DNA from: Candidatus Lindowbacteria bacterium RIFCSPLOWO2_12_FULL_62_27
GTDB taxonomy: Bacteria > Lindowbacteria > 2-12-FULL-62-27
Direction: 5' to 3'
NCBI GenBank assembly: GCA_001784175.1
Contig: MFPR01000003.1
Span: 11,836-75,835 of the forward strand
DNA: 64,000 nucleotides
How positions within the stretch are numbered: the stretch's first letter is position 1; each line of letters starts with the position of its first letter. A program made the position numbers and the translations under genes. Positions 52,211-61,402 of the stretch are shown piece by piece. Below the pieces are notes generated by a model. The model ran no database searches, was not told the origin of the DNA, and worked only from the letters and a program-made list of their open reading frames with translations.

Positions 52211-52677
52211 CAGCAGCAGGTGTTGTACCGATTCTCCGGAACACCCTCCATGCCGGCGAAGACCAGGCGTTTTTCGTCCGCCGTCAAATGCGCGTCGATG
52301 TGGGGATAGAGGATGCTTTCCTCCTTGTCATTGTGCGGTTTCAGTATGCGAAGAATCGCCTCTTCCTCGATATCCGATTCGGGATTGCCGGCTCGCACTT
52401 TGCCATGCAGCGCATCGAGCAACGACTCGATCTGCCGGTGCTCCATCCGCATCACGGCGGTCGGCCCGGCGTCCCTCATGCCGGTCTTGTCCTCGAACAT
52501 CGGGAAGAGAATCTCCTCCTCCCAGAGGATATGCCTTTTCAGGCCGAAGAAAAACGTTTTGAAGGATTGTTTGGCCTCGGCGAAATTTTCGCGCTTCAAC
52601 CGCCGGTAGCGCTCGAAACCTTCATCAAGCCTGTCGTGGTCGTGTTCGTAGTACGTTTGAATACTTTCCTGTTCCAT
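52210..52677 (-). CDS. Hemerythrin-domain protein
   Basis: A 155-residue hemerythrin-like four-helix protein with the metal-ligand pattern HDHDRLDEGF, HILWEEEILFPMFE, MEHRQIESLLDAL and HNDKEESILYPHIDAHL. It could bind O2 or NO at a di-iron centre. ATG at 52677 has AGGAGG about 9 bp upstream; the frame opens further but lacks a better start. It follows a Crp-type regulator on the same strand by 96 bp, suggesting control by oxygen or nitrogen oxides. Confidence 0.88.
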   Translation of the reverse strand: MEQESIQTYYEHDHDRLDEGFERYRRLKRENFAEAKQSFKTFFFGLKRHILWEEEILFPMFEDKTGMRDAGPTAVMRMEHRQIESLLDALHGKVRAGNPESDIEEEAILRILKPHNDKEESILYPHIDAHLTADEKRLVFAGMEGVPENRYNTCC

Positions 52678-52773
52678 GAAACTCCACCTCCTGGGGTTGT
52701 CGTTGATGAAAGGATCGCACAGGTCGAGGCGGATTTCTTTGCGCTGGAGCAAGTAAACCTGGATAATATTTTT

Positions 52774-53484
52774 TTACGATTTCCCGGCGATGCCGGTGAG
52801 ACCCCGCGAGTTTCGGATGAGGATGCGCCGCCGGCCGGTGCGGACCAGGCCGCGCCGCTGCCAGGCCGAAAGAATCCGGCTGACGCTGTAGATGGTGGTC
52901 CCGATGATTTCCGCCAGATCCTGTTGGGAAATCGGCAATTCGATTTCGATGCCACCCGAAACTTTTTTCCCGAACCGGTGTCCGAGGCGCGCGAGCGCGT
53001 CGGCCAGACGGCATTCCACCCGCTCGCCGCCGAGTTCCAGGAACCGGGTTTGAAGTTCATGCAGGCGCGACACCACCATCTTGAGGGCGTTCAGGGCGAT
53101 CGGGGAGTGACGCTCCATCAATCGGGCCATTGTATTTCCGTCCCACGCCAGCGCCGATCCCTCCTCCAGGGCCACAGCCGTTCCGGGATATGTCGAGTCT
53201 CCAAAAATCGACAGGCACCCGAACATCTCGCCGGAACCGACGACCCGGAGTACCGTCGCGCGGCCGTCCGCGCCGGTCTGGCTGATTTTGACGCTGCCAT
53301 TCGCGAGGACATACACGGTGTCGGCGGGCTCGCCCTGGTGAAAGACACAGGTTTTCCGGTCGAGTTTCCGTTTGACGGCCGATTCCGCGACAGACTTGAT
53401 GTCCGCCGGCTTTAGACCCCTGAACAGAATGATCTTGCCGATCAGCACGCGCATATACACGTCCGCCGACGAATCCGGCTTCAA
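52774..53484 (-). CDS. Crp/Fnr-family transcriptional regulator
   Basis: A 236-residue protein: an N-terminal cyclic-nucleotide-binding-type barrel (FHQGEPADTVYVLANGSVKI; GSGEMFGCLSIFGDS), the long dimer helix, and a C-terminal winged helix (ISQQDLAEIIGTTIYSVSRILSAWQRRGLV). It lacks the N-terminal Cys cluster of FNR, so it does not hold an oxygen-sensing Fe-S cluster; the ligand is unknown. Its neighbour hemerythrin suggests a link to oxygen or NO. Confidence 0.9.
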   Translation of the reverse strand: MKPDSSADVYMRVLIGKIILFRGLKPADIKSVAESAVKRKLDRKTCVFHQGEPADTVYVLANGSVKISQTGADGRATVLRVVGSGEMFGCLSIFGDSTYPGTAVALEEGSALAWDGNTMARLMERHSPIALNALKMVVSRLHELQTRFLELGGERVECRLADALARLGHRFGKKVSGGIEIELPISQQDLAEIIGTTIYSVSRILSAWQRRGLVRTGRRRILIRNSRGLTGIAGKS

Positions 53485-53665
53485 GGCGTCGCCCTACGCC
53501 GCCGTAATTCGTTGCGAACCGCCCGAAATGCGTGAGGAGAAGAGATTTTCATAGGGATCGAACCATTATTCGAATATGACTGAATGTCAAGCCAGACGGG
53601 TCTGGCAGTTTACCGGCCGAATTTAAAAGAGAGAAGCCCTTGACATTCGGCCGTTTTTCGTCACC

Positions 53666-55093
53666 ATGAGACCGATGAAAAATATCAAAACGCTGATTGT
53701 GGAAGACGACAAGGGCATGGGCAGGCTGATGGAGGAGCTTCTCCAGGCCCGGGGATACAAGGTCACGGTTTGCGCGGCGGGCGAAGAGGCTTTGGAGTTG
53801 TACCGGACGAGCCCGTTTCCGCTGCTCATTGTCGATTGGTCGCTTCCGAAAATGGACGGATTACAGCTGTGCCGCGAGATCCGGGCTTTGCCGCGGGGGG
53901 ATTTGAGCGTGATCCTTGTCGTCACCGGCCGCAATCAACCCGAGGACATCCTTCAGGTCCTCGACGCCGGGGCGGACGATTACATGGACAAGCCGATGGA
54001 TCTTCAGGTGTTCGAACAGCATTTGAACGTGCGGCTCACCATCGCCGAACGCCGGGTTCTGGCCCAGACCTCCCTCTTTTTGGCCCGGGAAAAAATCGCC
54101 CTGCTGGAGGAGCAGACCAAAGGCCGGCATGCTTTTGAGGGGATGATCGGCAAGAGCGATCCGATGCAGAATGTCTTCCGCTCGATCCGGCTGGCGGCCG
54201 AAAGCGACGTGACGGTTCTATTGAGCGGCGAGTCCGGCACGGGCAAGGAACTGGCGGCCCGGGCCATTCACTCCGTGAGCGAGCGGTCCAACAAGCCGTT
54301 TATGGCCGTGAATTGTTCCGCGATCCCTGAAACGCTTCTCGAAAGCGAACTCTTCGGGCACGTCAAGGGATCGTTCACCGGGGCGGTCCGGGACAAACCC
54401 GGCCTCTTCCCCGCGGCCGACGGCGGCACTCTGTTTCTCGACGAGATCGGCGATGTGAGCCCGGCCATTCAGGTCAAACTGCTCCGGACGCTTCAGGAAC
54501 GGGAAATTCGCCGCGTGGGAGACGAACAACAGATCAAAATCGATGTGCGGCTGGTCACGGCCACCAACCGGAACCTCCAACATCTGGTCTCCTCCGGCGC
54601 CGTCCGGGAGGATTTCTATTACCGCATCCGCGTTTTTGAAATCCATATCCCGCCGATCCGGGATCGCAAGGAGGACATTCCGCTTCTGATCGAGCATTAC
54701 ATTTCGGAATTCTCGCGCGCGCGGCAAAAGCCCATCCAGGGCATCGAAAAAGACGCCTTGCGAAAAATGCTCGATTATCCCTGGCCCGGAAATGTCCGGG
54801 AACTGCGAAGCGCCATCGAACACGCCTTCGTGACGGCGTCGTCCGACCGCATCACCCTCGACAATTTGCCGGCCGAAATCCGCCTTCCGCGCGCTCCCGC
54901 ACAGCCGCCCATTTCAGCGCGGCCCGGGCGGACGGATGAGGAATCGGAGAAGACAATGATCATCGAAGCCTTGCGGGCGACGGGCGGCAACCGCACCAAA
55001 GCCGCCAAGTTGCTCGGCGTCAGCCGGGTCACGTTGTGGAGTAAAATCCGGGTTCACAGAATTCAAGTGAAAGGAGGGAGTAACGCCCGATAG
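53666..55093 (+). CDS. Sigma-54-dependent response regulator (NtrC family)
   Basis: A 475-residue regulator. A receiver domain (LIVEDDKGMG; phospho-Asp in LIVDWSLPKMDG; MDKPMD) is followed by the sigma-54 AAA domain with Walker A GESGTGKE, the sigma-54-contacting loop GSFTGA in place of GAFTGA, and Walker B GTLFLDEIGD. A Fis-type helix-turn-helix closes it (GNRTKAAKLLGVSRVTLWSKI). The Ala-to-Ser change in the GAFTGA loop is tolerated in some regulators. It begins a signalling gene array on the plus strand. Confidence 0.93.
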   Translation: MRPMKNIKTLIVEDDKGMGRLMEELLQARGYKVTVCAAGEEALELYRTSPFPLLIVDWSLPKMDGLQLCREIRALPRGDLSVILVVTGRNQPEDILQVLDAGADDYMDKPMDLQVFEQHLNVRLTIAERRVLAQTSLFLAREKIALLEEQTKGRHAFEGMIGKSDPMQNVFRSIRLAAESDVTVLLSGESGTGKELAARAIHSVSERSNKPFMAVNCSAIPETLLESELFGHVKGSFTGAVRDKPGLFPAADGGTLFLDEIGDVSPAIQVKLLRTLQEREIRRVGDEQQIKIDVRLVTATNRNLQHLVSSGAVREDFYYRIRVFEIHIPPIRDRKEDIPLLIEHYISEFSRARQKPIQGIEKDALRKMLDYPWPGNVRELRSAIEHAFVTASSDRITLDNLPAEIRLPRAPAQPPISARPGRTDEESEKTMIIEALRATGGNRTKAAKLLGVSRVTLWSKIRVHRIQVKGGSNAR

Positions 55094-55126
55094 GTCCGCT
55101 CCCAAATACGGCCCCGGTCCCCTTCA

Positions 55127-55138
55127 GTGTTTAAACAC
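55127..55138. promoter_or_regulatory. Palindrome GTGTTTAAACAC
   Basis: A perfect 12-bp palindrome 34 bp after the NtrC-type gene and 164 bp before the REC gene. A related sequence (GTGTTTAAACAT with further dyad arms) stands at 61064-61075 at the other end of the signalling array. Possibly a shared operator. Confidence 0.4.
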
Positions 55139-55301
55139 ATTTAACAATTCCGGATTAAAATCCATCCACCAATTCATATTGCAGTTCATCTTGGGAAAAA
55201 TCTAACCTCTGTTTGAAGAGAAGGTTAAAAATTATTGAGCAAACATGATCGTCCGCGGGTACGGTCATTGCTCGAGCAATCCTTCAATGGAGAAAGTACA
55301 T

Positions 55302-55673
55302 ATGCCCGGAGAATCCGTGTTGGTGGTGGATGGCGACGACAGCGTGAGGGAATGTTGCCGCCGGATGCTGGAATGGTTCGGCTACCGGGTCGTGGCCGCC
55401 GGAACGGTGGAAGAAGCTTTGGGTGGACTCAACGGCCATGCGTTCGACGCGGTCGTTTGCGATTACCCGATGCGCGGTCAAAACGGCCTGGATTTTCTGC
55501 GGATCCTGCGGGACATCGGGCGTCCCGAGGCCGACCGGTTTTTGTTCATGATCCGATTCTCCCCGGAGCGGGTCGACCTCGGCGTTCCCGTCCTTTACAA
55601 ACCCTTCGATCTGGTTGAATTCAAAGAGGCCATCGAAAGCGTCATCAAGAGGAATACGGAATCCCTGCCGTGA
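55302..55673 (+). CDS. Single-domain response regulator
   Basis: A 123-residue receiver: VLVVDGDDSVRECC at the N-terminus, phospho-Asp in VVCDYPMRGQNG, and the conserved Lys in LYKPFD. The switch Thr/Ser is replaced (FMIRFS), so output may be unusual. It ends with a 4-bp overlap (GTGA) into the HDOD gene, so the two are translated together. Confidence 0.82.
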   Translation: MPGESVLVVDGDDSVRECCRRMLEWFGYRVVAAGTVEEALGGLNGHAFDAVVCDYPMRGQNGLDFLRILRDIGRPEADRFLFMIRFSPERVDLGVPVLYKPFDLVEFKEAIESVIKRNTESLP

Positions 55674-56947
55674 GTTTGGCGCGGCTCAACCGGTTCGTTC
55701 TGTACGCGAGGGATCGCCGAATCCTGGAGCAGGATGATCTCCTTACGGCCATCCGGCAGATGAGCGCGTTCGACCGGCGGATCGGCTGTCTGGCGGCGTT
55801 TCGCGGATATTTCCAACCGGAACAGATCAACACGGTCCTTCTCGAACAGTCCAGGACCGGCGGCATGTTTGGAGAATGCGCCACGCGCCTGAATCTTCTG
55901 ACCTCTCCCCAGATCGCCGCGCTCCTGCGGATTCAGAAGGACGATCTCTTTCTTTTCACGCAGGCCGTGGTCGCCAAACAAATCATGACCGCGGACAAAA
56001 TGGTGGTTCACCTCAAGGCCTTTCTCGACAGTCAATCCGAAACCTCCAACCAGGACCTCCGGGCGCCCACGGAGGAGAAACGGATGCTGGACAAGCAGGT
56101 GCGGGAGATTCTTCGAAACATCGAGGCGATTTCCCCGTTGCCTGCCACCGCCCAGCGCGCCATCGCGATGCTGGACGACCCCCGGGCGGATCTCGACAAG
56201 GTGGGGCGGGTGGTGTCGCTGGATCCGGGATTGACGTCGACCCTGCTCCGCGTCGCCAACTCGGCGTTTTACGGAATGCGGGACAGAGTGACGAGCATGT
56301 CCAAGGCCGTTGTCGTGCTGGGCACGAAAAAAATGAGGCATCTGGTGATTGCCGCGGCCATCATGCAGAAATTCCAGTCGATCCCGCCCGCCTTCACCAG
56401 AACGTTCTGGGAGGCGTCGCTTCGCGCGGGGCAGTGGTGCAAGGAAATTGCGGTCCTGCGCGGCATGGCCGAGCCGGATGATCTGTTCATCTGCGGCCTG
56501 TTGCATGACATCGGCCGGCTGGTGACGATGCAGTATTTCCGCCCCATCCAAACCAGATTGGATGAGCTTCGCGCGGCCGGGAAACCTCCGATTGAAGCGG
56601 AGAAGTCCGTCATGGGCGGAACGCATGCGGACATCGGCGGGTTCATGTTCAATCTCTGGCAAATGCCGCGCGCGACCGTCCAGAGCGCCATGTTCCATCA
56701 TCACGATTTGCGCCTGGTCCTCACGTCGCCCAACATGGACGAGTCCGTGCCCATCGTGCACATGGCTTCCGCCATCATCGACATGGATCCCAACCTTGAC
56801 GCGCTCGCCCACAGCGACGTCCTTGAAAGTATTGGCCGGCTCTACGCCCCTCCGCTGAACCTCGGAACCGACCTGAACATGGACCGGTTGTCGGACCGGG
56901 TCGAGTCGAATTTGGGAAACCTCGTGGGGACATTAATGGTGGGATAA
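55670..56947 (+). CDS. HDOD-domain signalling protein
   Basis: A 425-residue protein. The N-terminal part (about residues 1-110) is helical and resembles regions found before HDOD domains. The HDOD domain spans about residues 130-340, with ISPLPATAQRAIAMLDDP, ANSAFYGMRDRVTSMSKAVVVLGT, and the degenerate HD-like site LFICGLLHDIGRLVTMQYF. HDOD proteins usually act as regulators, and here the HDIG keeps its HD pair. The start is GTG at 55670. The adjacent receiver probably acts with it. Confidence 0.88.
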   Translation: MSLARLNRFVLYARDRRILEQDDLLTAIRQMSAFDRRIGCLAAFRGYFQPEQINTVLLEQSRTGGMFGECATRLNLLTSPQIAALLRIQKDDLFLFTQAVVAKQIMTADKMVVHLKAFLDSQSETSNQDLRAPTEEKRMLDKQVREILRNIEAISPLPATAQRAIAMLDDPRADLDKVGRVVSLDPGLTSTLLRVANSAFYGMRDRVTSMSKAVVVLGTKKMRHLVIAAAIMQKFQSIPPAFTRTFWEASLRAGQWCKEIAVLRGMAEPDDLFICGLLHDIGRLVTMQYFRPIQTRLDELRAAGKPPIEAEKSVMGGTHADIGGFMFNLWQMPRATVQSAMFHHHDLRLVLTSPNMDESVPIVHMASAIIDMDPNLDALAHSDVLESIGRLYAPPLNLGTDLNMDRLSDRVESNLGNLVGTLMVG

Positions 56948-57005
56948 CCGACCCCGGCAAATTATCGCTTTTCACGCGGCGCCGGATGAGGGATAATCCG
57001 GCGAC

Positions 57006-58457
57006 ATGAAACGGGTCGACATGCGATACGCCGGAACGGTGGCCGCGCTGGCGGTGATTTATTTTCTCGCCGCGAAGTTCGGGTTGTCCCTGGCGTTCGT
57101 CAACAAGCAGGTCACGGCCGTGTGGCCGCCGACGGGGATAGCGCTCGCGTCGCTGTTGATTTTCGGAATCAAATTCTGGCCGGGCGTCGCCCTGGGCGCG
57201 TTTCTGATCAACGCCGCCACCGGATCGCCCTTCACGGCTGTCGGCATCGCGACCGGGAACACGCTCGAAGCCGTCATCGGCGCGGCGGCTCTCCGGCGGC
57301 TGGTCCAATTCAATCCGGCCCTCGACCGGTTGAGGGACGTGTTCGGACTGGCGGTCTTCGCCGCGGCGATCAGCACCGCCGTCAGCGCGACGGTCGGCGT
57401 CGCCAGCCTCTGCGTTGGCGGCATGCCGTGGGCCGGGGCGGCGCCGGTCTGGCTGGTCTGGTGGCTTGGAGACGGGCTGGGGGATCTGGTCGTCGCGCCC
57501 GTTCTCCTGACGTGGGTCTCCCGGCCGCGCCTGGAGTGGCGGGGCGGCAAACTCGCGGAATTCACAGCTCTTTATGCCGGGCTGGTTCTGGCGGGCTGGG
57601 CCGTTCTGGCCGGCCGGATGATTCCGACCTCCGCCACGCAGTCGCTCGCCTACCTTGTTTTCCCGTTCATTATCTGGGCCGCCCTGCGGTTCGGCCCGCG
57701 AGAAACCGCGACGGCCGTGTTCGTGATCTCGTCGATGGCCATCTGGGGCGCGATCCATGACCGGGGGCCGTATGCGATCGGCACATTCAACGAGCGCTTG
57801 AACATGCTGCAAATTTTCATGGGGGTCACCGCGCTTACCGCCCTGATCCTGGGAGCCGTCACCGCCGAGCGGGCCCGTGCGGACGAGGATCTTCGCCGAT
57901 TGCTGAACGAACTGGACCTGCGCGTCCGGGATCGCACGGCCGAACAGGAGCGGAAGTCGTCCGTTTTGCGGGCGACGCTGGATCTCACGGCCGACGGCAT
58001 TCTGCTTGTCGATCACGAGGGCAAAATCACGCTCTACAACCGGAAATTCGTCGAGATGTGGCGCATTCCGGAATCGGTGATGGCGGCCGGGGATGACGAT
58101 CAGGCTCTGGCGTTCGTCCTCGGAGAGTTGAAGAATCCGGACGCGTTTTTGTCGAAAGTCCGGGATCTCTACGCCAACCCGGAGGCGGAAAGTTTCGATA
58201 TTCTTGATTTCAAGGACGGCCGCGTGTTCGAGCGCCATTCTGTTCCGCACCGTCTGGGGAGCCGGATCATCGGCCGTGTGTGGGATTTCCGGGACGTCAC
58301 GGACCGCAACCGCGCGGAGGAGACGCTGAAGACGAAAATTCAGGAGTTGGAACAGTTGACCCAGGTGATGCTGGGCCGGGAGGAACGGATCATGGAGCTT
58401 AAGGATGAGATCAAACTTCTCCGGGAACGCCCGCCGGTGAAGCGCGGTACCGGCTGA
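57006..58457 (+). CDS. MASE1-PAS membrane sensor without an output domain
   Basis: A 483-residue protein with eight membrane helices forming a MASE1 sensor domain (to about residue 285; FVNKQVTAVWPPTGIALA and APVWLVWWLGDGLGDLVV are typical). A coiled coil and a PAS domain follow (VLRATLDLTADGILLVDHEGKITLYNRKFVEMW), then a C-terminal coiled coil (ELEQLTQVMLGREERIMELKDEIKLL). There is no kinase or GGDEF/EAL domain. Gene order suggests it signals with the next gene, a histidine kinase 4 bp downstream. Confidence 0.88.
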   Translation: MKRVDMRYAGTVAALAVIYFLAAKFGLSLAFVNKQVTAVWPPTGIALASLLIFGIKFWPGVALGAFLINAATGSPFTAVGIATGNTLEAVIGAAALRRLVQFNPALDRLRDVFGLAVFAAAISTAVSATVGVASLCVGGMPWAGAAPVWLVWWLGDGLGDLVVAPVLLTWVSRPRLEWRGGKLAEFTALYAGLVLAGWAVLAGRMIPTSATQSLAYLVFPFIIWAALRFGPRETATAVFVISSMAIWGAIHDRGPYAIGTFNERLNMLQIFMGVTALTALILGAVTAERARADEDLRRLLNELDLRVRDRTAEQERKSSVLRATLDLTADGILLVDHEGKITLYNRKFVEMWRIPESVMAAGDDDQALAFVLGELKNPDAFLSKVRDLYANPEAESFDILDFKDGRVFERHSVPHRLGSRIIGRVWDFRDVTDRNRAEETLKTKIQELEQLTQVMLGREERIMELKDEIKLLRERPPVKRGTG

Positions 58458-58461
58458 CCCT

Positions 58462-60603
58462 GTGGAACCGTCCGGCGCGCGCCATCCCCTCGAAGGTCTG
58501 AACAAAACCGCCGTTCTTTCGGCTGTGTCCGTGACGGCCATCGGCGTCGCGGTTCTGGCGGGATGGATGTTCGACGTCGGGGTCCTGAAAAGTGTCATGC
58601 CGGGCTGGACTTCGATGAAAGCCAACACGGCCATGGCCTTTGTGATGTCCGGGCTGGCTCTGCTGTTTTTGCAAAAGAGAGCGGCCAGGACTCGGGATCG
58701 GCTCCTGGGGATGTTCTTTGCCGCTCTCGTGGGGATGCTTGGACTGCTCACCCTCGGCGAGTACGTGTTTGGATGGGATATCGGGATTGACCAGTTTCTC
58801 GTTCGGGAAATACCGGGCGCGGTGGGAACATCCCATCCGGGCCGCATGTCTCCCGTGACCGCTTTGAGTTTCCTTTTGATCGGCGCGGCGTTTCTGACGC
58901 TCGAATTGAAAACGCGCTCCGGCCGCCGGCCGTCTCATCTTTTCATCCTTCCCGTCTTCTTCGTCTCGTTCCTGGCGTTGATCGGCTATCTTTACCGGGT
59001 TCCGTATTTCTATGGCGTTGCCGCCCACACCAAGATGGCGATCCACACGGCGGCGTGCCTGATGATGCTGGTCATCGGAATTTTTTCAGCGCGTCCGGAT
59101 CCGACCCTGGTCGGGGTCATAACGGGTGAGGAAGTCGGCTGGGCCATGGCGCGCCGGGTGTTGCCGCTGACCGCCGGGATGTTCGTGTTGATCGGCTGGC
59201 TGCGGCTCCGGGGTCAGGAGGCGGGATGGTACGGGACGGAATTCGGAACGGCGTTGGGGCTTCTGTCGGACATCACCCTTCTGGCGGTCGTCGTCTTCAT
59301 CACGGCGGTGTCGCTCAATCGCGCCGATGAAGAGCGCCGGAAGAAAGAGGAACTGCTCCGGTCCGGCGAGGAGCGCACGCGCCTGATTCTTGAAAAATCG
59401 TTCAACGCCTTCATCTCCATCGACGCGACCGGCGTCATCACGGAGTGGAATGCCCAGGCCGAATCGACGTTTGGCTGGACGCGCCGGGAGGCGATCGGAC
59501 AAAAATTGGCGGATACCCTCATTCCCCCCGGCATGCGGGATGCGCATTTGAACGGCATCCAGCGCTTTATCGAAACGGGCGCCGGGCCCGTGCTGAACCG
59601 GAGGATCGAAATGACGGCGATGCACCGGGACGGCCATGAATTCTCCGTGGAAATGGTGATTTCGCCGATCCGGCACGGCGGGACGTACAGCTTCTGCGCG
59701 TTTCTGCATGACATCAGCCAGAGGCGGGCGGCCGCTCGGCGGCTCGAGGAGGATGTCAAGGTGATCGGCGAACGCAATCAAGAGCTGGGCCGCCAGCAGA
59801 AAATCATGATAAGCCTCATGGAGGATCTTCGCGAATCGGAGGAGAAAATCAAGAAAACGGCGGCGGAATTGGAGCGGTCCAACAAGGAACTCGAACAATT
59901 CGCCTACATCGCTTCGCACGATCTGCAGGAACCCCTCCGAAAAATATCGAGTTTCACCCAGCTTCTGGCCCAGCGGTATGCGGGCCGGCTGGACAAAGAC
60001 GCGGACGAGTTCATCGGTTACGTGGTCGACGGCGCCAAGCGGATGAGAGACCTGATCGAAGACCTGTTGACCTATTCGCGGGTTGGCCGGGCCGAAATCG
60101 CGTTCGAGCGGACGGACATGACGGAACTGATGGGGCAGATCACGGCCCTGTTCGATGTGGACCGGGCGATCACGGCCGCGGAGATCACGCACGATCCTCT
60201 TCCGACCGTTCGGGCCAATCCCCTGCTCATCCGCCAGCTTCTTCAGAATTTGATCAGCAACGGCATCAAGTTCCACGGCGATTCGCCGCCCCGGGTGCAT
60301 GTGTCGGCGTCCCGGAAAGGCGGTGAATGGATTTTTTCCGTTCGAGACAACGGCATCGGGATCGAATCCCAATTCCATGATAGGATCTTCGAGATTTTCA
60401 AACGTCTTCACACAACGGAGGAATTTTCCGGCACCGGCATTGGGCTGGCGGTCTGCAAGAAAATCGCCGAGCGCCATGGCGGGCGGATCTGGGTGGAATC
60501 GACTCCGGGCGGGGGGTCCACGTTTTATTTTTCGATCCCGGCGCGCGAGGGCGCCGCGGCGGACGTGTCAGGAGATAAATCCGAAGGAGGTGTGAGATCA
60601 TGA
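58462..60603 (+). CDS. Membrane histidine kinase (PAS, phytochrome-type HisKA)
   Basis: A 713-residue protein starting with GTG at 58462. About eight membrane helices fill residues 15-290, then comes a PAS domain ([25 protein letters not shown]), a coiled coil, HisKA of the phytochrome-like kind ([19 protein letters not shown], His near residue 485) and HATPase ([36 protein letters not shown]). It is expected to phosphorylate the Rcp1-like regulator whose gene overlaps by 4 bp. Confidence 0.9.
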   Translation: MEPSGARHPLEGLNKTAVLSAVSVTAIGVAVLAGWMFDVGVLKSVMPGWTSMKANTAMAFVMSGLALLFLQKRAARTRDRLLGMFFAALVGMLGLLTLGEYVFGWDIGIDQFLVREIPGAVGTSHPGRMSPVTALSFLLIGAAFLTLELKTRSGRRPSHLFILPVFFVSFLALIGYLYRVPYFYGVAAHTKMAIHTAACLMMLVIGIFSARPDPTLVGVITGEEVGWAMARRVLPLTAGMFVLIGWLRLRGQEAGWYGTEFGTALGLLSDITLLAVVVFITAVSLNRADEERRKKEELLRSGEERTRLILEKSFNAFISIDATGVITEWNAQAESTFGWTRREAIGQKLADTLIPPGMRDAHLNGIQRFIETGAGPVLNRRIEMTAMHRDGHEFSVEMVISPIRHGGTYSFCAFLHDISQRRAAARRLEEDVKVIGERNQELGRQQKIMISLMEDLRESEEKIKKTAAELERSNKELEQFAYIASHDLQEPLRKISSFTQLLAQRYAGRLDKDADEFIGYVVDGAKRMRDLIEDLLTYSRVGRAEIAFERTDMTELMGQITALFDVDRAITAAEITHDPLPTVRANPLLIRQLLQNLISNGIKFHGDSPPRVHVSASRKGGEWIFSVRDNGIGIESQFHDRIFEIFKRLHTTEEFSGTGIGLAVCKKIAERHGGRIWVESTPGGGSTFYFSIPAREGAAADVSGDKSEGGVRS

Positions 60604-61040
60604 ACGGCAGGCCGATCGAGATTCTGATGGTGGAAGACGATCCCGGAGATGTCCGGCTGACAAAGGAGGCGTTGAAGGGAGCCAAGGTCGCCCTTGACTT
60701 GAATGTAGTCGATGATGGGGTGAAGGCCATGAAGTATCTCCGTAGAGAAGGGCCGTATGCGGAAGCCGTTCGGCCGGATTTGATCCTCCTCGATCTCAAT
60801 CTTCCGAAAAAAGACGGGCGTGAAGTGCTTCGAGAGATCAAATCGGACGCGTCTTTGAAATCGATTCCCGTCATCATCCTGACCACATCCGCCGCGCATT
60901 CCGACATTCTCAAAGCCTACAATCTCGGCACCAACTGCTATATCACCAAACCCGTTGGGCTGAATGAGTTCCTCAAGGTGGTCAAATTGATTGAAAATTT
61001 CTGGCTGACGGTTGTAAAACTTCCGAAAGAGACCGAGTAA
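60600..61040 (+). CDS. Rcp1-like response regulator
   Basis: A 146-residue receiver with the extended C-terminal helix of Rcp1-type regulators that partner phytochrome-like kinases: [18 protein letters not shown], phospho-Asp in [24 protein letters not shown] and [10 protein letters not shown]. It overlaps the upstream kinase gene by ATGA and is preceded by AAGGAGGTG. It is last in the array; a palindrome-rich region and surface-protein gene follow. Confidence 0.92.
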   Translation: MNGRPIEILMVEDDPGDVRLTKEALKGAKVALDLNVVDDGVKAMKYLRREGPYAEAVRPDLILLDLNLPKKDGREVLREIKSDASLKSIPVIILTTSAAHSDILKAYNLGTNCYITKPVGLNEFLKVVKLIENFWLTVVKLPKETE

Positions 61041-61402
61041 ACAGATCCCTCCTAAGTGTTAAAGTGTTTAAACATATAACACTATTCTGCCGGTTGCCCC
61101 CCTGAAAAGTATAAAATTGTATATCCATAATATTTTTTCTATTATATAGTTATAAATATTTATATCCGTTTTTCAATTTTGGAACCTTACTTGCTAGTGT
61201 AACCAATTAGTACAGATTTCGTTCTGAATATGTAGGACGGTCACAGGTCAACGAAACTTGAAAAGTTCCATACCGGGTCCCTGACCAATCCCAAAATCAC
61301 ATCAATGATGGGATGAAGGCCTAACTACGTGGCCTTGGAACTCGACAGCGCTCTTAGTCTGTCGCGCGGTTGTTCGAGTATTCTTGGAAGGAATGCAGAG
61401 AA
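61041..61402 (+). other. AT-rich intergenic region with palindromes and a structured leader
   Basis: About 360 bp ahead of the surface-protein gene. It begins with a dyad (AGTGTTA 61055-61061 with TAACACT 61077-61083, and TGTTTAAACA 61065-61074). A very AT-rich stretch (about 61115-61170) could serve as promoter or UP element. The second half is a series of hairpins, listed separately. No small gene is supported. Confidence 0.5.
61246..61364 (+). other. Four consecutive hairpins in the leader of the surface-protein gene
   Basis: Perfect arms are GGTCA 61246-61250 with TGACC 61282-61286 (enclosing AACTT/AAGTT at 61255-61267), ATCCCA 61288-61293 with TGGGAT 61309-61314, AAGGCC 61316-61321 with GGCCTT 61331-61336, and CGACAG 61343-61348 with CTGTCG 61359-61364. 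They lie end to end, 39 bp before the ATG. It could be a riboswitch-like or mRNA-stabilising leader. I find no match to the GEMM or other riboswitch consensus I know. Confidence 0.5.

Noticed and set aside
56775-58847. Minus-strand frame opposite the MASE1-PAS gene
   Set aside because: Extreme Arg/Pro/Gly content, typical of an antisense frame in GC-rich sequence.
61200-61402. Cyclic-di-GMP (GEMM) riboswitch in the surface-protein leader
   Set aside because: GGCCTAA-like sequence is present, but the GEMM core around GGGACGCAAAGCC is not.
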